Assembly (NCBI GenBank): GCA_964036195.1
Contig: OZ038450.1
Coordinates: 29,080,794-29,144,793, forward strand
Source of the DNA: Sphaerolaimus hirsutus
Lineage: Eukaryota > Nematoda > Chromadorea > Monhysterida > Sphaerolaimidae
DNA length: 64,000 nucleotides
Reading direction: 5' to 3'
Shown: positions 20,805 through 33,600 of the stretch, piece after piece
How positions within the stretch are numbered: position 1 is the stretch's first letter
Layout: each line of letters opens with the position of its first letter
Made by a program: the position numbers and the translations under genes
Notes under the pieces: generated by a model
Seen by the model: the letters and a program-made list of their open reading frames with translations, nothing else
Database searches by the model: none
What the model was told of the DNA's origin: nothing

Positions 20805-23800
20805 TAGTTTATTGCTGTACAAGGGTACTACACACACTATATGATAACGTCACCAAATGTCAACTAGTATTTATGTGTAGGGCTATTAAGGTAGGGCCAG
20901 CTGGCAAGCCACATTTCAAATGATCGGTGCGGCAAGTTTCAAATGCTTTGTCAAGTGACACATCATCAAGTGTTCTCCGAGGCGACAAGTGCGCAAAAAC
21001 TTACTTCAAGATATAGTAATTGCAAAAACACCGAAAAATGTCCGAAATATGGAACTTTATGAGAAGCATGTCACTTAACATGGTAGAGAATCAATACTAT
21101 GTGTGCAGGGTTTTTTCAGTAATCAAAATTGACGCATATAATAACACCGAGGTAATTATGGGTGGGAAGCCTTTTCCCGGGTTTGTATGTATAATTAATA
21201 GCACAATATTTCTGTATTTATTGGTATTTATTTATAAATATATAATACAAAGTTATAGCTATTTTTTTATTGGGTGTGAAATTTTTTTTTTAATTGCCTT
21301 TTCTGATCTTTATAGAAATAGATAAGCATGTATTATTTAAATGTATTGTCTCTATATTTTCAGTTAGGAAAGTGTTTTGGTAAAAAATATATCAACAACG
21401 CACTTTATGTAAAATGGAATGAATCAATGAAAAAATATATAAATAACATCTAATCTCGGAACAGTAAAAAAAATGCCCCGCAAATGTAAAGAATCAACTT
21501 TCAACTGGTAAACTCAAATAAAAGTGAATATAGTATACTCGAATAAGATCGCAGCAACAGGCAATTAAACGTTAAAACGGGAGTAAAATTTAATTTGAAA
21601 ATTTTATTTTTTGCCGGGGACTGGTCCCTGGCCGGGGCCTCTGTAAATAGCCCTTGTGCACTTGTGAATGACACAAGCGAAATTGTTGGTGTCAGAAGCA
21701 GAAATTTCATGGTCAGATTGTGACATTCACAAGCGTGTATTGTACAAACGAGAGTGAAATCTCAAAATTAGCTCAAAATCGCTAAGATTTGTTCCATTTT
21801 GCGAATTTTCACCTAGGTATACAATCACTATTTCCATCTATTTACACGGTTATATACCTATTTGTAGCCCATTTTAATTAATTAATATTTATGGTGATAT
21901 CGAAATTTTTGGCTGGCTGCCAGTGCCAACTTCACATAAGGGCTCCGATAAAAAGATGTCACAAGGTGAAATTATGATTAATGTGAATGTCACAAGTGCA
22001 AATTTGGACCTTGCGCCGCCTATGCCCGCCTCAATCAATTTGATCAGCCTCAGCTAATCAATTTGATCTCGGTCTGAAGGCGCTCACGTTTTTTTCTTCA
22101 TTTGCTAATAGCAGCACGCATTCGTTGCTAGTTGAAAAGCAATGCTAACGCGGCACTTTTAACACTCTGGTTTCATGCATGCTAACACTCGGTGGGCCTG
22201 AGTTGTTCAAATTACTTTACTATTTTGAAAGCTTATGTAAATGTAAACTTTTTTGCTCACCCCGAGTACAGAGAATGTAAAATACCTTTTTTACCTGTTT
22301 TTTTTTTGTACATGCGAGTAAATTACTCTTTTAAGGAAAATGTATAAGCAAGTATTTTTTAAGGACAATGTACTTTTTACATGTAAAAGTGATTTTTAGA
22401 CTGGGAACAGACGCATTTTTTCTTCTGTTTTTATTATATTTTTATAGAAAAATGGCACAGATTTCTTCATGGTTTCTTTATTTTAGCAAAAACATTTCTT
22501 CAACAACAGAACAACAAAGACAACACATTCATTTTTTGTGAGCCACAGTGAGGGTTCAAACAGGATTGACATTTCAGGATTGGGATCGGGATTGTTTTGT
22601 TTTTGTCGCCAAGGGCGCCAGGCTAAATAAGTGGGTACAGTACCCTGAGTGTGCTAAACATATTATTCTAGCACCCTGACGCATCCACGTTCTCACATTC
22701 ACGTCTTTATAAACGTTCTCCAGGATATAATCATCTAAATGAGACTAATGGAACAAAAACAATTGGCACAAAATGATACACCCACGTGACATTCTATTCA
22801 TACACAATGAAAATTATCATTTAACAAGAATATTCAGTTCATATAGCGCAAATTATGTTTTATTTTTCTCTGCTCGCAAATATTTTTCTCTGCTCGCAAA
22901 GTGGACAAAAACAGAAATATGTACTACAATTTGAATTCATTTTTTCATGGGTTTACAAGTTTGACGATTCATCATTCTCAGCTTATGATCGGTCAGCCGG
23001 GTCTGATGAACCGTTGGACGAAAAAATTGTCATCCACTCGCACCACTTCGTCCATTTTTATGGCGAATTTAGATTAAGAACAGATGGTCACCTTGAAACC
23101 ATGCTGGCGCCATTGTGGCGCCCTTTTCGGGCAGGGCGCCAGGCGCCAGAGGCGCCACAGGAAAAGGGCGCCAAGCGCCAATGGCGCGATGGCGCGGCGC
23201 CCTTTGGCGCCCTCAAATGGCGCCAGCGCCATGGCGCGATTCCATCACTAGATCGGGGTACTGTACTGTACAACAGAGTTGTTTATAAAAAATAATAGCA
23301 CCTTTTCCAAAGAATCTGTAAACATAAAGTATTTATTTTGAGTCACCCCTGAGTATGTATAGTGTACAGTATTTTTTTCTTTTACTCACGAGTGAATGTG
23401 AGTAAAACCTTTTCCCCAGAAAAGAATATTTTTGAGAAATTTAGCCCTGATTTTCATTCAAAATCACTAACTTTCATATTTTTTGACCATTTTCAGCTTA
23501 AAATTACCTAGTTCATCTTCTTGTCTGCCAATTTTCAGCTATTTTTGGCTTCATGTGTGTATATACCAAATGTTGGCTATTTTGCCTTATTTTTACCTTT
23601 TTTGATTTTTTTCCTTCTAGATATGCCGCAAAAAGCCAATATAAAAGCGTATCCGAAATATGTTTACATTTACCATCTACATAAATACTAGTTCTGCCGA
23701 AATGGTGAACTCCACCCCCTCGAAATACTCCCTCTATTAAACCCCCTCAATATTTGCACTCTGAAAGAATGCAGACCCTGAGGGTATTTCAAGCAAATAT

Positions 23801-23934
23801 TGTAGTTACTTTTATTTCTCATTTTGAAATTCCTTCAATACATTTTATGTACTTGGGTACTTTTAAAAAGTATGCATACAGGGCAGTAAAGGTACTTTTT
23901 AGCGAAAATGTGAATGTAGTTACACAGGATTCGA
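20805..23934. other. Intergenic stretch without recognised genes
   Basis: Holds TGCCGGGGACTGGTCCCTGG / CTCTGTAAATAGCC at 21613-21652, an end fragment of the palindrome at 25142-26069. A block at 21650-22035 reappears inverted at 40780-41150, and GGCGCC repeats at 23100-23252 end in TTCCATCACTA. The small open frame 21100-21165 (VFSVIKIDAYNNTE before a GTAATT) is not convincing as an exon. Confidence 0.5.
23100..23252. repeat. GGCGCC-rich TAGTGATG-type fragment
   Basis: Dense GGCGCC units ending in ATGGCGCGATTCCATCACTA, the right end of the TAGTGATG family. The left end could not be found. Confidence 0.6.
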
Positions 23935-24056
23935 ATACAGTATTTCTTCTAATATAACGGCGCCGTTCTATTTTTTTAGTCAACTTTTTTACCTGCCGCT
24001 CTTTTGGAGGTGCCATTCTATTGGATGTATGCCGTTCTATTAGCAGAAATATGGTA
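23935..24056. repeat. Small CCGTAT-type element with CCGTTCTATT interior
   Basis: Begins with a variant ACAGTATTTCTTCTAATAT, contains GGCGCCGTTCTATTTTTTTA and GAGGTGCCATTCTATTGGA, and ends TAGCAGAAATATGG before TA. It is a 120-bp relative of 24443-26395. Confidence 0.7.
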
Positions 24057-24961
24057 AAAATATATGTATTTTTTGAGTATACTCAGCGAACTTGATACTC
24101 TGCACTCGCACTTAGGTATTTATGTCTCATGTTGGAAGCGTGCCAACTTGGAAGCGCGTCAATGATAATTAAAGCATGCGATTTTTGTAAAAATATTCAA
24201 AAATTTATTGTTGTAAATACGTTAACGAAAAATGTTTACAACAGGAATGAATTTTGTCAACTTATGCGTTATATACGCTATGAACCACGCGTACAAGGTA
24301 TAAAGTAACTGGAGTATAAATGTAAATACATTTTGCCAACTATGCATGACCCTATCTGTGATACACGATACAATATACAATATAAATAAACACACAGCTG
24401 AAAATCTATCATAAAAGAGTCAGAATATTTGTAAAATGACTACCGTATTTCTTCTAATAGTAGAGCGCCGTTCTATTTTTTTCGTCAACCTTTTTACCTG
24501 CCGTTCTATTAGAGGTGCCGTTCTATTGGAGGCTGCCATTCTTTTTTTCACCGATATTTTTCAGACATTTTTCATCTAAACATTGTGTTTTCAATGAAAA
24601 ATTAACAACATTTTACTATCAGAGCATCAATTCAAAAAAACCAAATGTGAAAATAACCCTAAATCATAGTTCTGAACACCTTGGATGTTCTCACCACCCA
24701 TTTTTCTAATATTTGTGTGTTCTGACCAGGGTTGGCAAAATCTCAGAAAAGAATAAAAATAAAATTAAAATAAAATGAAAAATTGAAGAATAAAATAAAA
24801 TAAAATAAAATGGAAAATTAAAAATAAAAAAAAATTGTATAAAAATTCGAATTTTTGTAAAATTGTATACAAATTCATATTTTTGTAAACATTGTGTAAA
24901 AATTCATATTTTTTGTAAAAAATTTTTTTGTTATTTATAGTTCAACCTGTTCATTCGCGGA

Positions 24962-25130
24962 GCTGGGGCAGTCCCAAGCCATGTAAAGTGTCAAAATGTC
25001 ATATGAAATTTGTCACACGTTTTTCATGTTTAGGTCTAATTATCACATTTTTCTGACCTTGCATGCAAGATTCTGATTTTTTGTAAAATTTCTGTAAAAT
25101 TTTTGTAAATTTTTTGTAAAATGGTCCATT
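24962..25130. repeat. Partial foldback family A copy
   Basis: CTGGGGCAGTCCCAAGCCATG followed by TAAAGTGTCAAAATGTCATA is the left end of family A. The right end is not seen; the sequence continues into the segment shared with 63700-63790. Confidence 0.6.
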
Positions 25131-25141
25131 TTATTATTTTA

Positions 25142-26069
25142 GGCTATTTACACAGGTCCCGGCCGGGGACCGGGACCCGGCAAAAAATAATTTTTTTCAA
25201 AAGTGAATAATTGGCGTGTTTGGGTTGTTTGCATGTTAATAAGGTGAATTATCACCAAATTAGCATGCACAAAATTTTTGCAATACGGTTACACACGCCA
25301 ATGCATATTTTTTAGGCGGGTGTGTAAAATTATTCCGATTCGTCTCAAATTTGGCATGCGTGTACTCCTTCGTTTAGTGAGTACGCATGCCAAATTTTAG
25401 CTCCGGACGGTTACCGGTTGTCATTTTATTTATACTTCAATTTTTTCGATCACTGTATTTTTGTATAGTGATCAAAATCCTGCCGGGGCCCGGTCCCCGG
25501 CAATGTCGAAATGGCCCCAACTGGGGTCAAATGTCCCCTGTGATAAAAATTTTTTTTTCAGTAAGTGAAGAATTTTGGTCCCCGACCGGGGACATTCGTC
25601 CCCGGCAGGGGACAAATTTTTAGTCCCCTGCCAGGGACGAACGTCCCCGGTCGGGGACAAAAATTCTTTGTTTACTGAAAAAAAAATTTTCTCACCGGAG
25701 GACGTTTGACCCCGGTTGGGGCCATTTTGACATTGCCGGGGACCGGGCCCTGGCAGGATTTTGATCACTATACAAAAATACAGTGATCGAAAAAAATTGA
25801 AGTATGAATAAAATGACAACCGGTAACCGCGCTGAGCTGAAATTTGGCATGCGTACTCACTGGACGAAGGAGTACTCACTTGCCAAAATTCAGACAAATC
25901 TAAAAAAAATTTATACACTCCCCCAAAGAAAATGTAACCGTCTCAAAACAACTTTGTGCATGCTAATTTGGTGATAATTCACCTTATTAACATGCAAACA
26001 ACCCAAACACGCCAATTATTCACTTTTGAAAAAAATTATTTACACAGGCCGGGACCTGTGTAAATAGCC
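25142..26069. repeat. Long palindrome, arms about 460 bp
   Basis: GGCTATTTACACAGGTCCCG at the left pairs with CGGGACCTGTGTAAATAGCC at the right. The pairing continues through AGTGAATAATTGGCGTGTTT / AAACACGCCAATTATTCACT to a centre near 25618 (GGCAGGGGACAAATTTTTAG then TCCCCTGCC). The open frames at 25387-25623 and on the minus strand at 25472-25918 are the two arms read in opposite directions. Confidence 0.9.
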
Positions 26070-26659
26070 ATTATTTTATTATTATTTTGGAATAAAATAA
26101 AATTAAAATGAAACAAGAATAAAATTAACTTTAAATATACATTTTTATATAATTTTTATACAATTTTTATACAATTTGTATACAAATGATTTTTATAAAA
26201 CCGACCTGGTTCTGACACTCTTCCAATGTAATTTCTACCTGAGGTTCTATTGGAGGTGCCGTTCTATTGGAGGCTGCCGTTCTATTTATTTCGTGAGTGC
26301 AAAAAAGTGCCAAAACCTGCCGTTCTATTGGAAGTGCCATTCTATTGGAGGTGCCGTTCTATTGGAGGTATGCCGTTCTATTAGAAGAAATACGGTACTC
26401 TCATTTAACGAAAAATCACGGTAAATTGTTGCGTGCACTGAAACTATGAGGTCAGAAAACTAACTAATTTTGGTCATGTGAACTCGATAAATTGTTTTTA
26501 AGCGAACTTAACAATGTATGGGTCTGCGCCTATTTCAAACACCCCGCTGCAAAGCCGTTTCGCCGACCATTCCTTCGTAATCAGAGTTGGCGTGTTCACA
26601 CAAAAAAAATGCGCAATTGAGAGTATACAAGAAGGTATGATATGATTAGCTCTTAGTGA

Positions 26660-26830
26660 TTAGTGTTGGAAAAGCGCCAAAAAAGGAGCTGAGTGCCAAT
26701 GGCGCCATGACGCCATTCGAGGACAGGGCGCCGAAGAAAAATGACGCCAAGCGTCATGGGCGCCAGCACCAGGCGCCTTAAATAAAGTATGGCGTCAGGT
26801 GCCAAATATTCCACAGTATTATAAAAGGTG
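26660..26830. repeat. GGCGCC-rich repeat fragment
   Basis: GGCGCCATGACGCCATTCG and GCGCCAGCACCAGGCGCC units; no bounded ends. Confidence 0.45.
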
Positions 26831-26970
26831 TGAAGTCGTCTTATATCCTAATGGCGCCATACAATCTAGTTTTCATGGTTCCAATTTGACGACTTGCTTA
26901 AACAGTAGTTTGGACTGATCATTTCTGTAGAGTAATAATTGCATGCCAATAAATACTAGTGCGCTGAGTA

Positions 26971-27211
26971 CCGTATTTCCTCGAAATACCCCCCTCAAAA
27001 TGGGCACTATGAATTTGTGGTCCGGGAAATGCATAACAGATGTTCAAAACACTTACTGTGTTACGTGAGAACATCGTTTATACCATTTACGTCGTTATAT
27101 AAGGCTGTAAAAACTTATAAATGGTGGTTACTGTTGCATTTTGCATGTTTTTCTCTCAAAATTTTCACTCTGAAAAAATAAACCCCCGGGGGGTAATTCG
27201 AGGAAATACGG
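26971..27211. repeat. CCGTAT-type TA element (241 bp)
   Basis: Nearly identical to 2715-2963. Ends CCGTATTTCCTCGAAATACC / ATTCGAGGAAATACGG with TA on both sides. Confidence 0.9.
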
Positions 27212-27529
27212 TATTATATAAGTGGTCAGTTACGAGATGGTGGAAGCGTCAGTCATATTTCGGGCGCCATTCAGTTTTGAATGAGTTTAAAAATTGGAAC
27301 CATGAAAACCAGCTTGTGTATGGCCACACTATTTACGGAAGTTGCACTGTTCGTTCCATCACGTCACAATTCACCGCTAATCCTCGAATAAAACACTCCT
27401 TGAAAAACTCCTCCCTTGAATACCTCCCCCTTTTTGTCAGGCGAAGAAAAAATACCCCCCCCCCCCTTGAATAACACCCGCTCTTACAACTAAAAGCATA
27501 GAAGACCACATCATATACAATACTCACAG

Positions 27530-27650
27530 GGCAAATACGTGACACATTCAAGTGCCCATGGCATGGTAAAGGCTTGGAAATTGTGCAAATGCTTGCCAAT
27601 ATTTTGCCATGGAAGTTTGAGCTGATGGTATATCCGATGAATGGCATAGG
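27530..27650 (+). CDS. Ionotropic receptor-like exon (ligand lobe 1, start)
   Basis: Encodes QIRDTFKCPWHGKGLEIVQM LANILPWKFELMVYPMNGIG. The G.(E/D)...L...L.(F/W) pattern is typical of the start of lobe 1. The acceptor is ACTCACAG|GG and the donor is CATAGG|GTATGT. The split Gly codon joins 39187. Confidence 0.7.
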
Positions 27651-30600
27651 GTATGTTACTGAGTTAACTTACAAACTATCGGTGCGAGTTGTACTTGGAC
27701 GTTGTTGTTTTGATAAAGTGACATTTTTCGCGGTTCCAATTTTTTGGGTCAAAGTGCTGGCAAATAGACTTGAGCTTTGAGAACTTTTAGATTACGGCTG
27801 TTTTTGAGGAGTGAGAGAGGGGCAAGCCGCTCGGTGTGGGCATAGCCCCAGGTGTTATCTACCTGCACACCAGAGCGGGCCCGGCCTGTAGCAGCCCCCC
27901 CCCCCCCGCTGGAATGGGGGCATTCCCCCTAAAACTTTTGCACCTTCAGGCCGGCAATTATACCTAAGCTCAGCCTGGATTATTTTTCTTATGCAACCCT
28001 TACATTCCCTGTCTTAAGCCGGAATTACAGCTCAGCAGCGTTTGACGTGACATGATGACGTTGTAAAATTGATTACATCAAAATAGACATAGGTACAGCG
28101 TTGAAATTTCAGAATTTGATAGTTCTAGTAATTGTTGGTAATGTCCTGTTAGGATGCGCATGTAAGTAGTTTTCTCTGTATGCGCATCCATTGTGATTTC
28201 CCTTTTGATGCTTTATAGTCGAGTTAATGTGGCCCACTGGGGCACTCAACGACCGCGCGACCGCAGTAAACAACTCCAAATACATCGATCGAGCGCCCTT
28301 CATTGGTGGACAATCTGTGTTACTTCAACCCTGTAGGGAGTGCTGCGGGTCCCATAGGGTTCTGAAAAAATCGAAAAAATCAAGAAAAAACCCCCCGACG
28401 CATGTCGTCGAGTTCCTTTGAGGCATGCGCGCCGCGCCGCCACACTCGACTGCACCCAACCCACCCAGTTTCAACTCACCCTCCCGGGTCTCATGCTCTC
28501 CCTTGCCTGGAGATTGCATCTCTCCATAGGGCTCTCCACCCTACAGTGCCAAACATGGATTCCCTATTGATCCCCGATCCCGCAGAATCGATTTCTGACG
28601 CCCGATCTCACACCCGTGTGGTCACAAACTCTGGCCACCGCCTGCCGCGCTGCCACTACACTGCCGCCTCCCAGATGCCGTTCGCCATGCAGACTGTTCT
28701 CTTCACCGCCGTGGCCAACATCGTCGCACCTGTATGTTTGGGGTTTTGAGTGAGAGTGGCTGACTATTTTGCAGCCACAAATACAACCTCAGCCACCGCC
28801 CCACCTGTCAACCACCCTCCCACACCTTACCCACCACCCATTTCCCGCACCTTACCAACCCCCACACCCCCCGCAAATACATCTCATTTGACACCCCCCG
28901 AAAACACATTTCGCATGACACCCCCCGAAAATACATTGCGAGTAATGACACACCCCAAAAATACATTGCGAGTGTCACCCCCCGAAAATATTCTGGCACC
29001 CCCTGAAAATACGTTTTGTGCGGCACCCCCCGGAAATACATTCACTAGGGCACCCCCCGAAAATGCTTTCCTTGTGGCACCCCCCCCGCATTTCGCACCT
29101 CGGGAAAATGGGATACAGCCACCGATAAATGCCGCACCCCAATCTATCATGTCTGCTACACCCCATGTCAACCCCGCCCCCCCCCCCCCCGGGATTCGAA
29201 CATACTTTTCCTATGACCCATCAAATAGTCGGAAACCCCCCGGGGAAACCGGATAACGTGAGTTACACAGCAAATGATGTGAATCTGTGGCAACATTGGG
29301 CTCTTATGAAGCCCCACATCTTTTATTAAATTCACATTTTCAACGGGAACACTGACAGTGTAACTTTTTCTGAATGGACGCGCATGATAAAGCAAACAGC
29401 ACGCACATTACCTAGTGGCGTTATGCACACACATTTTTGGTCTGACGTGTTTTCATTGAAATTAGCAGGGGATGCCTATGGTGTGTTGTCAACCTTGGTC
29501 CCCGAGGAAAAAATGAGTGATTTTGAATTCGTTTTAACAGAACTATCACATGTTTTCACGACCCCTTTGAAAGCGTATACATATTTGGAGTGGGAAAATG
29601 CCATAATGGCCCGCACAGAAACATTTTTAGAGTTTTATTTGCGGCTCATGTCTAAAATGCTGATTGAACTTCTGGAAACAAGAAAAGCAGATAGACAGGT
29701 TGTGGATAGATTGGTGGCTGCCAAATTATTGTCCTGCTTTGATGAAATGCGTTTTGACCGATTTGTCATGGCCAACTTCCAATCTGATTTTTGAAATCCA
29801 ATATTCCCGTTGCGGAAATGGCACGCCGCGTTGACGATTATTTCCGCAGCGTGAAAAAAACCACCACTTTGCAAAGTTCGACCACCCCACGCACATCGCA
29901 AAGTACCAATTTCTATGTGCAATATGCTGACACCTTATGATCCCCCATGTCCACGTCCGGGGCATTCCAGCCACTGGGCAAGCCAGTGTCACATGAATGC
30001 GCCACAAGATCAACCTTTAGAAAAACCAAACCCACAACAGCCCATTCCAAATTCGGCTGATAAATCAGCTGGTTTCGGTCAAGTGAAACGCTTTGGTCCC
30101 AACACCACACACAATAACGCCCCGCTGCGTGTTTCCAACGCTAGAGCGGCTTATGCCCCAGGTGTCAATGACAACATCATTCATGCAACCTCCGATCTCA
30201 ACATAAATGAAGAGGCCCCATATGAAGCGTTTTGCAATGAAATCCCGGACCCGTGTTGTTCAGATGTATGAGGAAGATCCTGGTAAGTTTACTGATTGGG
30301 CCAAACTACCGTGCATCTGCGAAACTTTCCTGTGTGCTCAGACTCATGCGGCAAACGAGTTGCCGAAATGTCCGACCAGATTTTCCCTGACTCCGCTGAC
30401 TACTCCAAGTAGTGCGACAGTGACAAATCAAGTTGTCAGGGGAGATACTAATGGAGGAATGTGCGCGTTTTCTGTTGTAGGTGAAAATCAAGAATTATAT
30501 ATTTGAGTCGCACCCGCGAATGGTCCACAAGTTCATGGTACTGTGAAAATTGAGAATGTCCCTTGCCAAGCATTACTTGACTCCAGTTGCACCCGCTCAT

Positions 30601-33600
30601 TATTGCCAATAACTCTTTTGCGTCAACTATCCGATCGATAGAAGGTTGATTTGGAGTCGAAGTTGGAGAACACTGATGTTAAAATGTGCATGGTTAGCGG
30701 AGAAACTAAAGAAGGCGCTTTGAAAGAAATTCAACTCCACATTGAACATGTCTCCCCATTCGATTTCGTTACTTGACGTGTCCTAACCACATTTTTAGTG
30801 AACACGATTCCTGGCGCTTTGAACGTGATATTGCTAGGAACAGACATGATGCCATTTTTGAAGTTGTCATGGCTGATTCCTTTGGAAATGGACAAGGGAG
30901 TGTCCTTCAATTTACTGCAACAGGACGATGCGGCCCAGAAAACCGTTCATCTAGAAGAGTGATTCAAAGTGTTGTACCAAGATGAAGTTTGAAATTCAAG
31001 GCCAATCTATGTGTCACCTGGTTCGGCATTTACAATGACAGTCAGGTATCCCAAAAAACCCGGACACATTTCACATTTGAATTGGAGAAAAACCATGGCA
31101 GTGTTTTCAAATGTCGACACAAAAACACACTTGGCCATGTACAACACGGCCGCTGCTTTCGTTGACCGCAATAAATTACATTTGACCTTGTTCAACCCAC
31201 ACCCCTTCCCGGTCCAATTGCCCCCTGACTCGAGGGTTGCTACTTGCAACATTTACAATCAGGACACGTGTTTAAAGCCAGGCCGAGAGTTTTCCCTGAT
31301 TATGGGGATCACCTGACGCTCTGGCTGCTTTCGGTTTAGAGAAGCTATCTACCGTAGGCTCTTGTGCAGTTGGAGCGAAAGCAATCGCCTCACCGACCCC
31401 ACCTCCCTCCACATACGATTCCAAACCTCAGGAGAATTCTGAAAAACCGATCACCCCGGAAGAGCGTTTTCAATTTATTTTGTCTAATTTACAGTCGAAA
31501 AATCGAATGCCTCTGGAAGATCCCCACTGTTCCGCTTTTGAGCAACTTCTGGCAGAATTCCACGATATATTTTCATGTGACAAATATGATGTCGGATGCA
31601 CTTTGCTCGTGGAACACAAAATTGAAACTGATCCCAACCACCCGCCAATCAAACAAGCAGTGCGATATGAACCGATGCGTAAACGCCCGTTTATTCACAA
31701 ATCTATCAGCTCCATGTTTAAGGAATAATCGAACATTCAGATGGCCTGTGGGCCAGTCCCATCACAATTGCGCCCAAAGGGACCGACAATTTCTGTTTTT
31801 GCGTCGATTTTAAAGCAGTGAACCTAATTACAAAAATCGATTCTTATCCCCTGCCACGCATTGGTGAATTGTTGGCAGAATTGTCCAGAAAAAAAGTGTT
31901 TTCGGCCATTGATATCTGCCACAGATATTTCAATGTGCCGTTGGCAGATGAAGACTCAAAAGAGCGGACCAGTTTCATTTGCAGCCTCGGACAGTATCAC
32001 TACACGCGCATGCCATTCGGTACAGTAAACGCTGGTGCCACTTTCCAGCGCATGGTCACCATAATGATGGCGGGTTTAAATGACGACCCCTTGAAACTGT
32101 GGTGTAAAAGTTACATAGATGATATACTTATCTGCAGCGACACGGTAGACGAACATTTAACTCACCTTCAACGCCTTTTTGAATGTTTGCGTTTGGTGAA
32201 TCTACACATGCAACCCACTAAATGTAACCTGTTCGCATTAGAATTGAAATACCTTGGCGACCAAATTTCAGCTGAAGGCATTTCGCCAGCGCTCTCCCGT
32301 GTGGCAGCCATGACCGATCAACCCAAAGTACACACCAAGCAGGACTTGCGGAGGTTTTAAGTGAAGTGTGTGTATTATAGCCACTTCATACCAAACTTCA
32401 GCACCCTAGCCGCTCCTTTTGTACACAGCTTTAGCCGGTGTTTTTCCAAAATTTGGCGCGACCCCCTTTGAATGGACGGAAGACATGTTAACGGCATGGG
32501 ACTCCTTGAAATACCTGATCTCCAACCCACCCATCCTCAAACACCCCATCTATGATGGCCGAGAATTCATTTTGGAATGTGACTCTAGTGCGCTAGATGC
32601 TAGAATGTGCCATCAGCCTGGGCGCAGTCCTGTCTCAAAAAGATGATGACGGGAAAATTCACCCCGTATCCTTCATCAGTAAACGACTCACCCACCCACA
32701 CACGAAATTTTCTGCTGCCGAGCTAGAAAGTTTGTGCATTTGTTGGGCGATCCGATGATTGGCCAATTTCGTCGAAGGCCAAAAGCTCACCGTATACACG
32801 GATAACAGCGGGATACAACAGATTTTATGCAGCCTGGTGCATTCTAAATTGGAACGTTGGGCTTTATTTATTGTGTTAGGACGGACCACGTCACTCGCTT
32901 CATTCATAAGCCAGGTACCTCTAACACAGTCGCTGACGCTTTGTCACAAAATCCGATTGACCAGCCAGAGTTTCACAGCGATCTAGATGTCACAACATTG
33001 TCAGAGGTTACAGCGCTACCCCAGTGACTGACAATTTTTCTGATGCCGATCCACATTCGGAAAAATCAATACTGATTTGGAACCATTGGCACGAGATCCA
33101 AATGAACGATCCCAAACTTTCCACAATAATCCAAGAAATCAAATCTGATCCTACCAAATACAAAGACACACTTTTGATCAACGATGTGCTTTTTTACAAG
33201 TCTCCAACGACTCCCACATGCTTTGCCGTTTGGCCACCCTGGATGTGGCAACAAGCTTGTTTGACTCAGGCTCACATGGGGATATACGCTAGTCATGGTG
33301 GACAAGCTCGCACATTGAATTTGTTGTGTGAATATTTTTCTTGGCCTGGAATGAAAGAAGATATTCTACAGTACTGCCGAGCATGTTCACATTGTTTAGA
33401 ATCAAAACCGCACCAGTCTCACCCGGCCCCATTTGGTTTCATTGAGAGCCCCACGCAACCCTTTGAAGTTTTGCACATCGACATTCGGAACATGTGGAAC
33501 ATTCCAACCGCAATTCGAAAGTTTTAGTCGTTGTCGATGCGCTTACCCAGTATACTGTAACCCACATATTACCTTCCCTTAACGTGAACACCATTGCTGA

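Larger units (their letters stand above)
24443..26395. mobile_element. Nested CCGTAT-type TA element (1.95 kb)
   Basis: Ends CCGTATTTCTTCTAATAG / CTATTAGAAGAAATACGG with TA on both sides; CCGTTCTATTGGAGG units lie at both ends. Inside is an AATAAAATAAAAT-rich repeat (also at 63580-63830). Inside that lie a partial family A foldback at about 24962 and the great palindrome 25142-26069. There is no transposase. Confidence 0.85.

Noticed and set aside
21020-21325. 101-codon frame, possible early receptor exon
   Set aside because: Only about 45 bp before a GTAATT look exon-like; no motif ties it to the receptor gene.
25387-25918. Two opposed open frames with similar proteins
   Set aside because: They are the two arms of one palindrome, not duplicated genes.
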